Source: a virus. Taken from it: a stretch of DNA of 64,000 bases. The stretch lies in IMG/VR virus record IMGVR_UViG_3300031215_000009, positions 1 to 64,000 of that record; one strand, written 5' to 3'. Both the position numbers and the translations under genes were made by a program. Positions 53,039-62,600 of the stretch are shown here, piece by piece; within the stretch, counting starts at the first letter, position 1, and the number at the start of each line of letters is the position of its first letter. The notes beneath the pieces are model-generated. The model was not told the DNA's origin. It did not search any database and saw only the letters and a list, made by a program, of their open reading frames with translations.

Positions 53039-54919
53039 ATGAAAGATTATTTATTAATAGAAAAATCAAAGTTTAAAGTAAAATCTACAGACGAAAGTGA
53101 TAAATATACTTTAGAAGGTGTTTTTACAGAATTCGATAATGAAAATAGAAATGGTAGAATTTATACCAGAAAAGAATTTCAACCACATTTTGATGTCTTG
53201 AAAAAGACAGTATTAGAAGGGACTTCTGTTGGGGAATTGGATCATCCAAAACAATTTGAAACAACATTGAAAAATGTTTCACATAAGATTGAAGATATTT
53301 GGATAGACGAATCAACTAACTGTGTAATGGGGAAAATTAAGTTACTAAACACAGAAGCAGGAAAAAATGCAAAAGCATTAGTTGATGCTGGTGTTCCTTT
53401 ACATATTTCTTCAAGAGCAGCTGGAACTGTTACAGAAAACAAATCTGTTAAAATTCATAAACTTTTTACTTATGATTTAGTAGATACTCCAGGTTTCGCA
53501 AATGCCCGTTTGAATAGTTTAACAGAATCTTTTGGGTTCTTAAATGAAAACGAAGAACTTGATGAATTTAGTAATTTTGCTATATATGAAGTTCAAAAGC
53601 AAATCAAAGCGGATATGGTTGAGTTAAATAATAAAAATAAAGAAACTAAACCAATGGACAAAATCGAATACCTTAAAGAAAACGAATTCAACAAATACAC
53701 AGAAGAACAGTCTAAAGCAACTAAAAAAGCTATTAATTCTGTTAAATCTGAAATTGCTGAAATGAAAGAAATTCAAGAAAGTATAATTGAACAAAATGAT
53801 TCAATTGTTGATGAATATAGTAATGCAGATTTCAAAAAGAAAATTGCAGATTTAGAAGAAAAATTAGTTGCAATCGACAAATGGTCTGAGCACGTTAAAG
53901 ACGAATTTAATGGTCTTAAAGAAGCTAATGATGGTGGAAAACTTGGTAAAGAAGATGAAACTATCGAATATCACGTAGGGGATGAAGTAGAAGGAAAAAT
54001 TGTTAGAGCAATCGAAAAAACAGATGATGGTAAAACAACAATCTATTTTGAAGGTGAAGACGAACCAATGATTATGGAAGCACAAGCAGAACTTGCTAAA
54101 GCAGACCCATTACAAGTTGGTGCAAAATATAAAGGTGGTGTTATTACACAAGTAGAAGTTCAAGATGATGGAAGTACTAAAGTATATCTTGATTCAACTG
54201 ATGAACCTATTATTGTAGGTAAAACTAAAGTTGATAATTTAATTGACGATACTACAATGCAAGAAAAGTACGATGCTCTTGAAGCAAAGTTTGAAGCAAT
54301 GATTAAGTGGTCAGAAGAAGTAACAGAAACTGTTACAGCATTAGAAAAATGGTCAGATCATTCAACTGACACTGTTTCAGCAATGGAAAAGTGGACAGAC
54401 CACGTTACAGAAAGTGTTACAACTATTGAAAAATGGTCAGAACATGTAACAGAATCAGTAACTCTTTTAGAAGAAAGTGCTGTAAATAAAAGTGATATAA
54501 ACGCTGAAAAAATTAACGAAAATAAAATTTCCGATTTTAAAGCGAGTATATATAATAAGTTAGAGAGTATTTTAGAAAATGCTAAGGAGCAAAAAGCAAC
54601 AGACAAAACACCTCTAAACGAATCTAAATCTGATTTAGAAAAGAAAAACGAGTCTCCATTATGGTTACAAATGATTCCAACTAAATACAAGGAAACTTGG
54701 GAAGGATTAGAAGAAAGCGAAAAAGTTAGAATCTCAAAGAGAGCTGATTTATTCGATTTCAAAACAGAATCAGTAATTAAATCTTTTTGGAACAACGAGT
54801 TGACTAAAGAGAATGTAATTAAAGAGGAAAAAGTTGAAATTACTCCTGAAGCTAAACAAACTATGCTTAACGAAAGAAGAGCAGCCGCAGTTAAAGGTTA
54901 TAGAGCAAATTTCGGTTAA
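53039..54919 (+). CDS. 21: Prohead protease gp21 fused to scaffold (gp22-like)
   Basis: 626 residues. Residues 1-185 are the prohead protease: FTEFDNENRNGRIY, GELDHPK (His69), LHISSRAAG (catalytic Ser near 125) and YDLVDTPGFANARL. T4 gp21 stops at 212, but here the ORF continues for 430 acidic, helical residues with coiled coils, short beta insertions, and a run of KWS(E/D)HVT repeats (about 420-480). No separate gp22 scaffold gene lies between this and gp23, so the tail probably serves as scaffold and is digested on maturation. Confidence 0.8.
   Translation: MKDYLLIEKSKFKVKSTDESDKYTLEGVFTEFDNENRNGRIYTRKEFQPHFDVLKKTVLEGTSVGELDHPKQFETTLKNVSHKIEDIWIDESTNCVMGKIKLLNTEAGKNAKALVDAGVPLHISSRAAGTVTENKSVKIHKLFTYDLVDTPGFANARLNSLTESFGFLNENEELDEFSNFAIYEVQKQIKADMVELNNKNKETKPMDKIEYLKENEFNKYTEEQSKATKKAINSVKSEIAEMKEIQESIIEQNDSIVDEYSNADFKKKIADLEEKLVAIDKWSEHVKDEFNGLKEANDGGKLGKEDETIEYHVGDEVEGKIVRAIEKTDDGKTTIYFEGEDEPMIMEAQAELAKADPLQVGAKYKGGVITQVEVQDDGSTKVYLDSTDEPIIVGKTKVDNLIDDTTMQEKYDALEAKFEAMIKWSEEVTETVTALEKWSDHSTDTVSAMEKWTDHVTESVTTIEKWSEHVTESVTLLEESAVNKSDINAEKINENKISDFKASIYNKLESILENAKEQKATDKTPLNESKSDLEKKNESPLWLQMIPTKYKETWEGLEESEKVRISKRADLFDFKTESVIKSFWNNELTKENVIKEEKVEITPEAKQTMLNERRAAAVKGYRANFG
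54299..54475 (+). repeat. Heptad-like KWS-x-HVT peptide repeats in scaffold
   Basis: Four consecutive units of about 14-15 residues: IKWSEEVTETVTAL, EKWSDHSTDTVSAM, EKWTDHVTESVTTI, EKWSEHVTESVTLL; an isolated DKWSEHVKDEF lies earlier near residue 280. Regular hydrophobic spacing suggests a coiled-coil scaffold rod. Confidence 0.85.
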
Positions 54920-54952
54920 AATTAAGAAAATTAAAAAAAATAAGTTGTTAAA

Positions 54953-56611
54953 ATGAACAAACATCAATTATTAGAAAGTTGGACACCAACTATCGAACAA
55001 ACAATTGGTAAAGATGTAGATGCTACTAAAAAACATTTAGTTGCAACAATCTGTCAATTACAAGAAACCTATGAATCCAAACTACAAGGTATGGGTGGAT
55101 TAATGGAAAACAATGCTTACGCAACTTTAGGTTCTGTAAACGGTATGGGTGCAGTACAATTACCTACAACAAATGGAAACGGTTGGTCAACTGGAGCAGC
55201 AGGTTCTGGAGATGTTCCTTATTCTCTATTACCATTAGCTATTCAAGTTGCAGCACAAACTATTGGATTGGAATTAGTTCCTACTATCCCAATGAACTCT
55301 CCAGTTGGAATGTTATCTTACATGGATTTCGTTTATTCTGGTGGTAAAAATGGTTATGCACCATTGAATGATTTATATGCAAAAGGAACAAGTGGATTCG
55401 GTGCAAACTCACCTATCTATATTAAAGTACCTTTGGATGATTACACATTAGCTGTTAAAGGAGCAACTGCAACTTTAGATACTACTGCTGTAACTGTATT
55501 AGGTCAATCAAGAATTGATGGTTACGCTATCTTAAAATTACCAAGAGAATTAGGTGCTGCAGTTTCTGTTGCTACTTTAGTTCCAGCGGCAACTCCAGGA
55601 ACTAATGCATTGACATTTGCTGGTGGTACTGCAGGTATTACTGCAAAAGCAGAATTAGTAAAAGCGTTAGAAGATCACATTATTGATTTCTCTACAAACC
55701 AAGGTGCTGACACATTCAACCAAGTTGATAAAATGTCAAGATTACAAGGTGAAACTACACCAGCAAACGTTGGAAACCTACAATTATTCTCTAAAGCAAT
55801 CGAGGCTAAGACTGTACAAGCAGCAGCAGCGGTAACAAGAGAGCAATTAATGGACTTGAAACAATTCGGTATTGATGCGGTTGCACAAGCAAACCAATTC
55901 TTAGCGAATGAAATGACGCAAGTTATTAACAAGGACATTTTAGGTGAAATCTTTGAGTTAGGATTAACTAACCACAAGAACATCGAAACTGTTTCTGGAA
56001 AAAACTATCACTTAGTTTTAGACCAAAACAACACTGCTAATTCTATTGCAACTTTGGCAGCAGCAAATCCTTTCTGGGGATATTTCACAGGAATGGGAAG
56101 TGTAACATCAGTAGATGCTGCAAACTTAGGTGCTGAGAACTTAGCAACAAGACAAAGAAGATTAATGTCAAGAATGTTAGCTTCAAGTAACATCATTTCT
56201 GTAAGAGGAAGAAGAGGACCAGCAACTTTCGCTGTATGTTCTGGAGGTGTTGCAAGTGGATTCCAAGATTGTGCAGGTTTCGTACCTTACCCAATCGCTA
56301 ACACTATTAACCAAGTTCCTGGTGCTTTATATCCAATCGGAACATTGGCAGGAGTAGCAGTATACGTTGACCCTAACATGACTTGGGAAGATGGTAGAAT
56401 TGCATTAGGAAGAAAAGGAGACGGTAACACACCAGGTCTTGTATTCATGCCTTACGTAATGGCTGATACTGTTGAAACAATCGCAGAAGGAACAATGGCT
56501 CCTAAACTTCAAATGAAGTCTAGATATGCATTGGTTCACGCTGGACATCACCCTGAAACTATGTACTTGACTATCGGTACAGAGAACATTGTTGATAACG
56601 GTTGGGCATAA
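54953..56611 (+). CDS. 23: Major capsid protein gp23-like
   Basis: 552 residues, T4 gp23 521. Family signatures: SVNGMGAVQLP, GSGDVPYSLLPLAIQVAAQT followed by IGLELVPTIPM, SPVGMLSYMDFVYSGGK, and VRGRRGPATFAVCSG with FQDCAGFVPY in the C-terminal half. Residues before SVNGMG probably form the propeptide cleaved by gp21 (T4 cleaves after a similar N-terminal helix). Uses more C-ending codons (AAC, TTC, TAC) than neighbours, as expected for a very highly expressed gene. A strong terminator follows. Confidence 0.92.
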   Translation: MNKHQLLESWTPTIEQTIGKDVDATKKHLVATICQLQETYESKLQGMGGLMENNAYATLGSVNGMGAVQLPTTNGNGWSTGAAGSGDVPYSLLPLAIQVAAQTIGLELVPTIPMNSPVGMLSYMDFVYSGGKNGYAPLNDLYAKGTSGFGANSPIYIKVPLDDYTLAVKGATATLDTTAVTVLGQSRIDGYAILKLPRELGAAVSVATLVPAATPGTNALTFAGGTAGITAKAELVKALEDHIIDFSTNQGADTFNQVDKMSRLQGETTPANVGNLQLFSKAIEAKTVQAAAAVTREQLMDLKQFGIDAVAQANQFLANEMTQVINKDILGEIFELGLTNHKNIETVSGKNYHLVLDQNNTANSIATLAAANPFWGYFTGMGSVTSVDAANLGAENLATRQRRLMSRMLASSNIISVRGRRGPATFAVCSGGVASGFQDCAGFVPYPIANTINQVPGALYPIGTLAGVAVYVDPNMTWEDGRIALGRKGDGNTPGLVFMPYVMADTVETIAEGTMAPKLQMKSRYALVHAGHHPETMYLTIGTENIVDNGWA

Positions 56612-56631
56612 TAACTTAAACACAATAAACC

Positions 56632-56665
56632 AAAAGGGTAACATTTATTTGTTACCCTTTTTTTT
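56632..56665 (+). terminator. Strong terminator after gp23
   Basis: Stem AAAAGGGTAACA / TGTTACCCTTTT and an eight-T run. Confidence 0.9.
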
Positions 56666-56667
56666 GA

Positions 56668-56674
56668 TTAAATA
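56668..56674 (+). promoter_or_regulatory. Putative late promoter (TTAAATA)
   Basis: Box in TTGATTAAATAAC, 21 bases before the ATG at 56696. Confidence 0.45.
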
Positions 56675-56695
56675 ACTAAAATACCAACTTAAAAT

Positions 56696-57757
56696 ATGAT
56701 TAAGAATTTAAACGATTATAGTCAATATATTTCAAATAAAGAAAACCTTTCTTTAACAGAAGAAGATTTAGGATTTTTAAAATCTTATATGGACACACAA
56801 GAAAAACTAAAAGCATTTTTAGCAACATATATGTATATTTTATCTCCCGGAACTGGAGATGGTATAATGGAATCAAATAGGTTAGAATCTATTGATATTA
56901 AAAAAGTATTAGAAGATAATAATGAACTTAATGAAAATGTTCTTGGTAATGTTATGGCATTCTTAAAAGGAAAAACTGGAATTAGCAAATATTATAAAGG
57001 ATTGGATTCAGCAGCGAAAAACTATATTAAAGCATCTAAACAAATTGATAAATTGGATTTAGATAAAAGAACAGATTCAAGAGAAAAAGCATTAGATGTT
57101 TATACAAAACAAGTTAAGTCATTAGATTCTATTAAAAGTGATGTTGATAAACTTAAAAAAGATTCTAAGATATTAACTAAATATGACCAATTTGCATTAA
57201 ACAAATATAAAATTAATTTATTTTTATCAGGAAAGAAATCTGGAGTTAGTTTAGCAAAACTGAAAGGTTATGAAGATAAAATTGATAAAATCAAAGCAGA
57301 CCAAGTAAAGTATGCTCAAGAAATTAAAGATAACGAACAAAAAACCAAAAAAGAACAAGAAAAGGCAAAAGAAAAGGTGGCAGAAGAGGGTGATAAGAAA
57401 GATGATAAAGATGAAAAGACAGAAGTAGAAAAAACACAATCTGAAACTGCTAAAATCAAGGCTGATGTTGATAAAGAAAACCCAAATCAAGACACTAAAG
57501 ATGTTAAGAATGAAAAGATTCAAAAACAATTAGATGATTTAAAAGCAAAAAAGAATAGAATCAAAATAGAATCTATTAAAAAACCAAAGAAAGGTAAAGA
57601 TTACGAAAAAGAAATTGATGACCTTTCTAATAAAGTAGCAAATCTTGAAAAGAAACTTAAAGAAAATTCTACACTATCATTATCATTCTTTTATGAACTG
57701 AGTAATATTAACGAAAAACTTACATGCTTAGAAAACTCAATCGGAGAAAATCTGTAA
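56696..57757 (+). CDS. Coiled-coil Lys/Asp-rich protein, possible internal head protein
   Basis: 353 residues. N-terminus MIKNLNDYSQYISNKE is followed by helical segments; residues 185-310 are highly charged (KEQEKAKEKVAEEGDKKDD) with predicted coiled coil, and a last helix (LSNKVANLEKKLKE) precedes a conserved-looking end. No family recognised. The late promoter and position right after the major capsid gene suggest a head-associated protein. Overlaps the next gene by 34 bases. Confidence 0.5.
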   Translation: MIKNLNDYSQYISNKENLSLTEEDLGFLKSYMDTQEKLKAFLATYMYILSPGTGDGIMESNRLESIDIKKVLEDNNELNENVLGNVMAFLKGKTGISKYYKGLDSAAKNYIKASKQIDKLDLDKRTDSREKALDVYTKQVKSLDSIKSDVDKLKKDSKILTKYDQFALNKYKINLFLSGKKSGVSLAKLKGYEDKIDKIKADQVKYAQEIKDNEQKTKKEQEKAKEKVAEEGDKKDDKDEKTEVEKTQSETAKIKADVDKENPNQDTKDVKNEKIQKQLDDLKAKKNRIKIESIKKPKKGKDYEKEIDDLSNKVANLEKKLKENSTLSLSFFYELSNINEKLTCLENSIGENL

Positions 57758-58365
57758 GAAAAAACTTTCATACAGATATAATATATCAAAGATTATTATT
57801 AGATAAAGCAAATCAACAAGAAAAACGCGTGTTTACCTCCAACAAGGTAGCACGTAATTTCTTTGATGATGATTTATTTTGTAATATGTTGATCCAAAAG
57901 GATAAGTTTATAATGAATAAACTTACAGGAACATTAGCAAAAAGATTATTTCCATTTTATCCAAGTTATATTCCATTAGTAGATTCAAATATTATTCTAT
58001 CTAAAGATGAATATTATTGGACTGCAAACACTATACATTATCCATGTTTAAGATGTGGTGAAAATACAACATCATTTTTAGGTGATTTTGGATTAAAGAA
58101 TGTATTGTGTGGTACTTGCATTGAAGATAATTACATTAACAAGAAAGGAATATTTGATAAAAGACTACACGACCACGAATATTCAAAATTTCATCAAAAT
58201 TTCTACGTAATTAACAAAGAACATCAAAGTATGATATTCAGTAAGTTGATTAAACGAGAGAAATCTTTTTATTCTAATGACAAATCTATAAGAAAAGGAT
58301 TGAAACGTAGTTATACTGAAAAATTAAAGAGCATTGAAAAGGTTTTTAATTCTTTGACAAATTGA
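57724..58365 (+). CDS. Zinc-ribbon-containing hypothetical protein
   Basis: 213 residues, basic. A zinc-binding pair CLRCGE (about 109) and CGTCIE (about 130) stands in the middle; N-terminal 20 residues are strongly basic (LRKLNRRKSVRKNF). Could bind nucleic acid. Starts inside the preceding gene and ends overlapping the convergent gene by 20 bases. Confidence 0.5.
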   Translation: MLRKLNRRKSVRKNFHTDIIYQRLLLDKANQQEKRVFTSNKVARNFFDDDLFCNMLIQKDKFIMNKLTGTLAKRLFPFYPSYIPLVDSNIILSKDEYYWTANTIHYPCLRCGENTTSFLGDFGLKNVLCGTCIEDNYINKKGIFDKRLHDHEYSKFHQNFYVINKEHQSMIFSKLIKREKSFYSNDKSIRKGLKRSYTEKLKSIEKVFNSLTN

Positions 58366-59014
58366 TTTTAAGTAAATACGGTATAATTACACCTTTACTA
58401 TTCAATGCAATAGAAGTTTTAACTTCTAGAAGGTTATTTTCTTCATCTTCAACAAACTTAGTTGTACTACGAAACGAACCTAAGAAATCAATTTTACCTT
58501 TTTTAGATACAGTATAGTGTTCTATAATATCACAATTACACATTTCAATGTATATGTGTATATTTTTTCTACGGTCACGTATTTCTTTACGAACAATTGA
58601 AATGTTATTCTTCAAAAATGTTATTGCTAAACTTAATTCTAAAAATTTTTGTTTAAGTTTTTTTACACTTCTTTTTGCAATCTCATCAATTTCTTTAAAT
58701 TCTAACTCAGCACTTGGTAATTCATAGATGTAATTGAAAAGTTCTTCACTTTCTTTATCTTTGTTTACAATTTCATACGTTGATACAAAAGATTCTAAAT
58801 CCTTGTATCGTTTTTCTAAAGTTTCAAATTCTTTAAACAAATAACCTTTTTTAATATTATCATCAACTCTTTGTAAATATGCAAGTAATTTCCAATGTTT
58901 GTGTTCTATATCTATTGGTTTTTGGACAAACCACGTATTAGGAAATTCATTTACAATATAATTTTTATCTGTAAATGAAACTTTTTCTGTATCTATAAAA
59001 TATTCTGTATTCAT
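58346..59014 (-). CDS. Hypothetical protein on minus strand
   Basis: 222 residues, charged, helical in the middle (KRSVKKLKQKFLELSLAI) with a beta-rich C-terminus (HYTVSKKGKIDFLGSF). Unknown function. It converges on the zinc-ribbon gene and diverges from gp44; the gene does not carry the TTAAATA box. Confidence 0.5.
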   Translation of the reverse strand: MNTEYFIDTEKVSFTDKNYIVNEFPNTWFVQKPIDIEHKHWKLLAYLQRVDDNIKKGYLFKEFETLEKRYKDLESFVSTYEIVNKDKESEELFNYIYELPSAELEFKEIDEIAKRSVKKLKQKFLELSLAITFLKNNISIVRKEIRDRRKNIHIYIEMCNCDIIEHYTVSKKGKIDFLGSFRSTTKFVEDEENNLLEVKTSIALNSKGVIIPYLLKINLSKN

Positions 59015-59058
59015 ATTGTCTTTAATAAGTGTAATTAACAGTCTTAATAATATTTACT

Positions 59059-60012
59059 ATGAGTTTAAAAAATAACATTTGGGTCGAAAAATATAGACCA
59101 CAAACACTTGATGATTTAATTATCCCAGAAAGAGTATATAACAAGTTCCAAGGTGGAAAGTTAAACAACCACGTATTACTTTATGGAAGTCCCGGATTAG
59201 GGAAAACGAGTTTAGGGAAGATTATCGCAAAAGATATGGTTTCTTTAGAAATCAACTGTTCACTTGATACAAGTGTTGACAATGTTAGGACTAAAATTAC
59301 TGAATTCTGTTCAAATATTTCTATTTTAAATGGAAAGAAAGCACAAAAGGTTGTGTTATTAGATGAGTTTGATGGAGTATCTGATGCTTATTTAAAAGCA
59401 ATGAGGGGGGTTATTGAAAAATTTGCAGCAACTACAAGGTTTATTGCAACGTGTAACTACATTCAAAAGATTCCTGATAATGTTCAATCCAGATTTGATT
59501 GTATTAACTTTGATTTTCCTAAAGAAGAAGAAAGAGATTTGATGAAGAAATACTTAATGAGATTTCATCATATTTGTAAAGCAGAGGGAATGACAGTTGA
59601 TCCAAAAGTTATGGGACAAATTGTAAAAAAACATTTTCCAGATTTACGTTCTACTATTACTTTTTTACAAGGTATGTTCGAAGAAGGTAAAACAGAGATT
59701 ACTTTAGAAGATTTAAACTCATTTGCTGGTGAAAATAAACAATTGTTTGACCATTTAATGGATAAACAATTGGATTTCATTGAATTATATTCGTATGCTT
59801 ATAAAAACTATGTGAATAATGAAGACAATGTACTTAGTTCATTAGGAAAAGAATTTGTCGAATACTTAATTAAGAATGATACATCTTCAAATAAAATAGG
59901 TAACGTAATTGTAGAGGTTGCCGACTACACTTACAAATCACAATTCGTGATTGATAAATTTGTTACATTATCGGCTTGTTTACAAAAAATCAAATTAATA
60001 TTAAATGCGTAA
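59059..60012 (+). CDS. 44: Clamp loader large subunit gp44-like
   Basis: 317 residues, T4 gp44 319. AAA+ motifs: WVEKYRPQTLDDLI at the start, Walker A YGSPGLGKTS (about 42-51), Walker B VVLLDEFDG (about 98-106), sensor 1 FIATCNY, and SRFDCI (the SRC-type arginine finger). With gp62 it loads the gp45 clamp. Ends overlapping the RNase H gene by 8 bases. Confidence 0.9.
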   Translation: MSLKNNIWVEKYRPQTLDDLIIPERVYNKFQGGKLNNHVLLYGSPGLGKTSLGKIIAKDMVSLEINCSLDTSVDNVRTKITEFCSNISILNGKKAQKVVLLDEFDGVSDAYLKAMRGVIEKFAATTRFIATCNYIQKIPDNVQSRFDCINFDFPKEEERDLMKKYLMRFHHICKAEGMTVDPKVMGQIVKKHFPDLRSTITFLQGMFEEGKTEITLEDLNSFAGENKQLFDHLMDKQLDFIELYSYAYKNYVNNEDNVLSSLGKEFVEYLIKNDTSSNKIGNVIVEVADYTYKSQFVIDKFVTLSACLQKIKLILNA

Positions 60013-61195
60013 ATTTACATTAATCATTGATGGTAATTACTTATTGTATTCAACTTTAAGTGTTCTTCAATTGTTTTCACCAAAGAATCAAATGTTCTTA
60101 AAGACAAATGATGAAGAAATTCTAAGAAAAGATACTAATTTCTTGCTGGAAAAACTGGCACAGGTATATGCTAAGGATATTAGAAGTATGAGTCCAATTT
60201 TGGAAGATGTTATCATTACGATTGATGATGCTCATTCTTGGAGAAAAGATTTATGTCTTACTAAGAATTACAAAGGAATCGAAAAGGAATTACTTTATAA
60301 AGGTAATAGAAAAAAAGATGATAGTTTAGATTTTACAGCTATCTTTAATGTTTTTGATTCTTTTGTAAAGGGTATTGCTATTAGTTCTGGTACTAAATTC
60401 AAATCCATTACAGGTTGTGAGGGAGATGATTTAATTTTTGTTCATTCAAGTTATTTGAATAGTCAAGGAAAAAGTACTATCATTTATTCCGGGGATGGTG
60501 ATTTAAAACAATGTGTAGGGTTTGATAAATCTAAAAACACATTTACAATTCAATATCAAAAGCAAAATAAGAAACTTTGGATTGACAGAGAGACTGCATT
60601 ATACATTAAAGAACATCAAAAAGAATATTTTGTTGATTGCTTACGTTCTGTTATTGCAAATACTTCTTCAAAGTTAGCAGTAGTTGATCCATTTGAGGTC
60701 GTTCTAAGTAAAGTTATCGGTGGTGATATAAGTGACAACATATTTTCAATTATAAGCGAACAGAGACAGCGTAAGACAGGTAAAAACATAGGAGAGTGGT
60801 ATGAGACTAGAGTAACACCAACAATTGTTGCAAAGGTAAGTAAAGAAATTGACATTAACAAATATAATGTAGAAGATTTATTTAGACTAGATTTTCAAAA
60901 AAAGTTAGCAAGTTCAACATTAAGAAACTTTAAAACACAAAATAGATATACTATTGATGACTTGCAAAATAATGTTGATGTGAATACTACATTAGTATTA
61001 TTACACAAGGACACTATACCATCTTATTTGTATGCTGATATTTTAGATTGGTCTGAAAAGGTTGCAACTAAACCTAAGTGTGAACTTAAAAAACAATTCA
61101 ATTACAAAGAACTACTAATGTCTATGAAATTATACGATAAAAAATTACAAGACGATTCAAGTAGTGCATCAATATTTAAAGAATTAGGATTATAA
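60005..61195 (+). CDS. rnh: RNase H / 5'-3' exonuclease (FEN-like)
   Basis: 396 residues, T4 RNase H 305. FEN/PIN motifs: LIIDGNYLLY (first Asp), W-R-K-D and YKGNRKK basic patch, GCEGDDLIFV, YSGDGDLKQC and IGGDISDNIFS. It removes RNA primers from Okazaki fragments. About 90 residues longer than T4, mainly at the C-terminus, which ends with SASIFKELGL, a possible clamp- or SSB-binding peptide. Confidence 0.85.
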   Translation: MRKFTLIIDGNYLLYSTLSVLQLFSPKNQMFLKTNDEEILRKDTNFLLEKLAQVYAKDIRSMSPILEDVIITIDDAHSWRKDLCLTKNYKGIEKELLYKGNRKKDDSLDFTAIFNVFDSFVKGIAISSGTKFKSITGCEGDDLIFVHSSYLNSQGKSTIIYSGDGDLKQCVGFDKSKNTFTIQYQKQNKKLWIDRETALYIKEHQKEYFVDCLRSVIANTSSKLAVVDPFEVVLSKVIGGDISDNIFSIISEQRQRKTGKNIGEWYETRVTPTIVAKVSKEIDINKYNVEDLFRLDFQKKLASSTLRNFKTQNRYTIDDLQNNVDVNTTLVLLHKDTIPSYLYADILDWSEKVATKPKCELKKQFNYKELLMSMKLYDKKLQDDSSSASIFKELGL

Positions 61196-61359
61196 TGGAA
61201 GAATTAACAAATAAAACAAACCCGAAAATAGACGCTTCTAAAATAGAAACGTTAGAAGATGATAAGTTAATATTCAAATTGATGAATTTAACTGTTAATA
61301 AAGAAAACGTATCAGATAGTGATTATGAATCTTTAAAACATTTATTACATGATAATTAA
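61195..61359 (+). CDS. Very small acidic protein
   Basis: 54 codons (MEELTNKTNPKIDAS...), start overlapping the rnh stop by one base and end overlapping the next gene's start by 11. Tight coupling on both sides supports a real gene. Helical, acidic, no family recognised. Confidence 0.5.
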   Translation: MEELTNKTNPKIDASKIETLEDDKLIFKLMNLTVNKENVSDSDYESLKHLLHDN

Positions 61360-61789
61360 ATCACCATTTGATATTTTAAATCAATTAGGAAAATCTGCAT
61401 TTGATGATATTTCTAATATGGATAAGAAAAGACACGCATTCATTATAAATAGAATGTTATCAAGAGCATTACCAGAAGTTTCATTGAATATGAATCACAT
61501 GAGAGTTGCTCCAGAAAGTACCGTAGATTTTTGGAATCAAGCATTTAAAGATATGATGGCATCCCAAAGAGGAAGGAACATGTTAAATCACATTAGAAGT
61601 GTATATAGAGTTTCAATGGCAGGTGCTAAGAAAAAAACAAAGAAAAATATTGACAAAGATTTAGCAAAACAATATATGCAGATCAGTAAAATTGGAAAAA
61701 AAGAGTTTAAAGTTTTAGAAGATTATCACGAAAAAGACTTGGTTACATATTTAAAGAAGTTTTCTAAAATGTTAGAAACTACTAAATAA
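61349..61789 (+). CDS. 62: Clamp loader small subunit gp62-like
   Basis: 146 residues, T4 gp62 187. The pattern SPFDILNQLGKSAFDDI, FIINRMLSRALPEVSLNMNH and a DFWNQAF ... RGRNML helix fits the gp62 family as found in T4-type phages of varied hosts (F-I-N-x-L ... N-R-x-LS ... N). It lies in the clamp-loader block with gp44 and RNase H. Confidence 0.55.
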   Translation: MIIKSPFDILNQLGKSAFDDISNMDKKRHAFIINRMLSRALPEVSLNMNHMRVAPESTVDFWNQAFKDMMASQRGRNMLNHIRSVYRVSMAGAKKKTKKNIDKDLAKQYMQISKIGKKEFKVLEDYHEKDLVTYLKKFSKMLETTK

Positions 61790-61798
61790 ATTTTAAGT

Positions 61799-62590
61799 AT
61801 GAAAATAAAAGAAAAGTTTTGGGTTGGGACATTTATTTCCCTATGGTTATTAGTAAGTACAGTAAGTACATTTCACGCAGTTGAATTTTTTGAATTGTCT
61901 AATAATCAATTTTTATCATGGGTATTAGCATTCGCATTTGAATTAGGTGCTATGGCATCATTAGGTGGAATGGTAATAGGTAAAGGAAATAAATCTATTA
62001 TATGGATAATGTTCATTCTTTTAACGGCTTTTCAAATACATGGTAATATGTTTTATGCATGGACACACTCAGGTGATTTAACTAATTGGACAAACCTATT
62101 TGATTTAGGTGACGAAGATGTTAATTTCACCAAGCGTGTGTTTTCGTTTATAAGTGGTGGTATTCTACCGTTAATTTCATTAGGGTTCGTTAAATCGTTA
62201 ATGGATTACTTGAAACCACAAGAAGATGTTATAAGTGAAGGAATAACTGAGGAAGTAATTGAGGGAATACCTGATGAAAAAAATAATAAACAATCATCAT
62301 TTACTAAGGAAGAAATAGAGAATAACGAAAAACTGCGACACGAAGAAATATCAGAAATTGAATTTGAAGAAGTAAAAGATGATGTAAAAATTGATAATAC
62401 AACAGGGAAAGTAAACATTTCTGACGAACCTTTAGAAATGAAAAAGGAATTTTGGTTAGGTCAAACAGATGAATCGCCTATTATTGAAGAAGTAAAAGAT
62501 AGTGAGTTAAATACTAAGAGTGACCCTATTAACTTAGGTGATATTATTGATAAAGCGGAAAATACTGTGAATTCAATAGGTGAAAAATAA
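61799..62590 (+). CDS. Integral membrane protein with acidic cytoplasmic-type tail
   Basis: 263 residues. About four transmembrane segments in residues 8-135 (FISLWLLVSTVSTFHAV, FLSWVLAFAFELGAMASL, SIIWIMFILLTAFQI, VFSFISGGILPLISLGFV), then 120 acidic, Glu-rich disordered residues. No family recognised; a role in membrane remodelling, superinfection or lysis control is possible but unsupported. Confidence 0.6.
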   Translation: MKIKEKFWVGTFISLWLLVSTVSTFHAVEFFELSNNQFLSWVLAFAFELGAMASLGGMVIGKGNKSIIWIMFILLTAFQIHGNMFYAWTHSGDLTNWTNLFDLGDEDVNFTKRVFSFISGGILPLISLGFVKSLMDYLKPQEDVISEGITEEVIEGIPDEKNNKQSSFTKEEIENNEKLRHEEISEIEFEEVKDDVKIDNTTGKVNISDEPLEMKKEFWLGQTDESPIIEEVKDSELNTKSDPINLGDIIDKAENTVNSIGEK

Positions 62591-62600
62591 TTAACAATAA

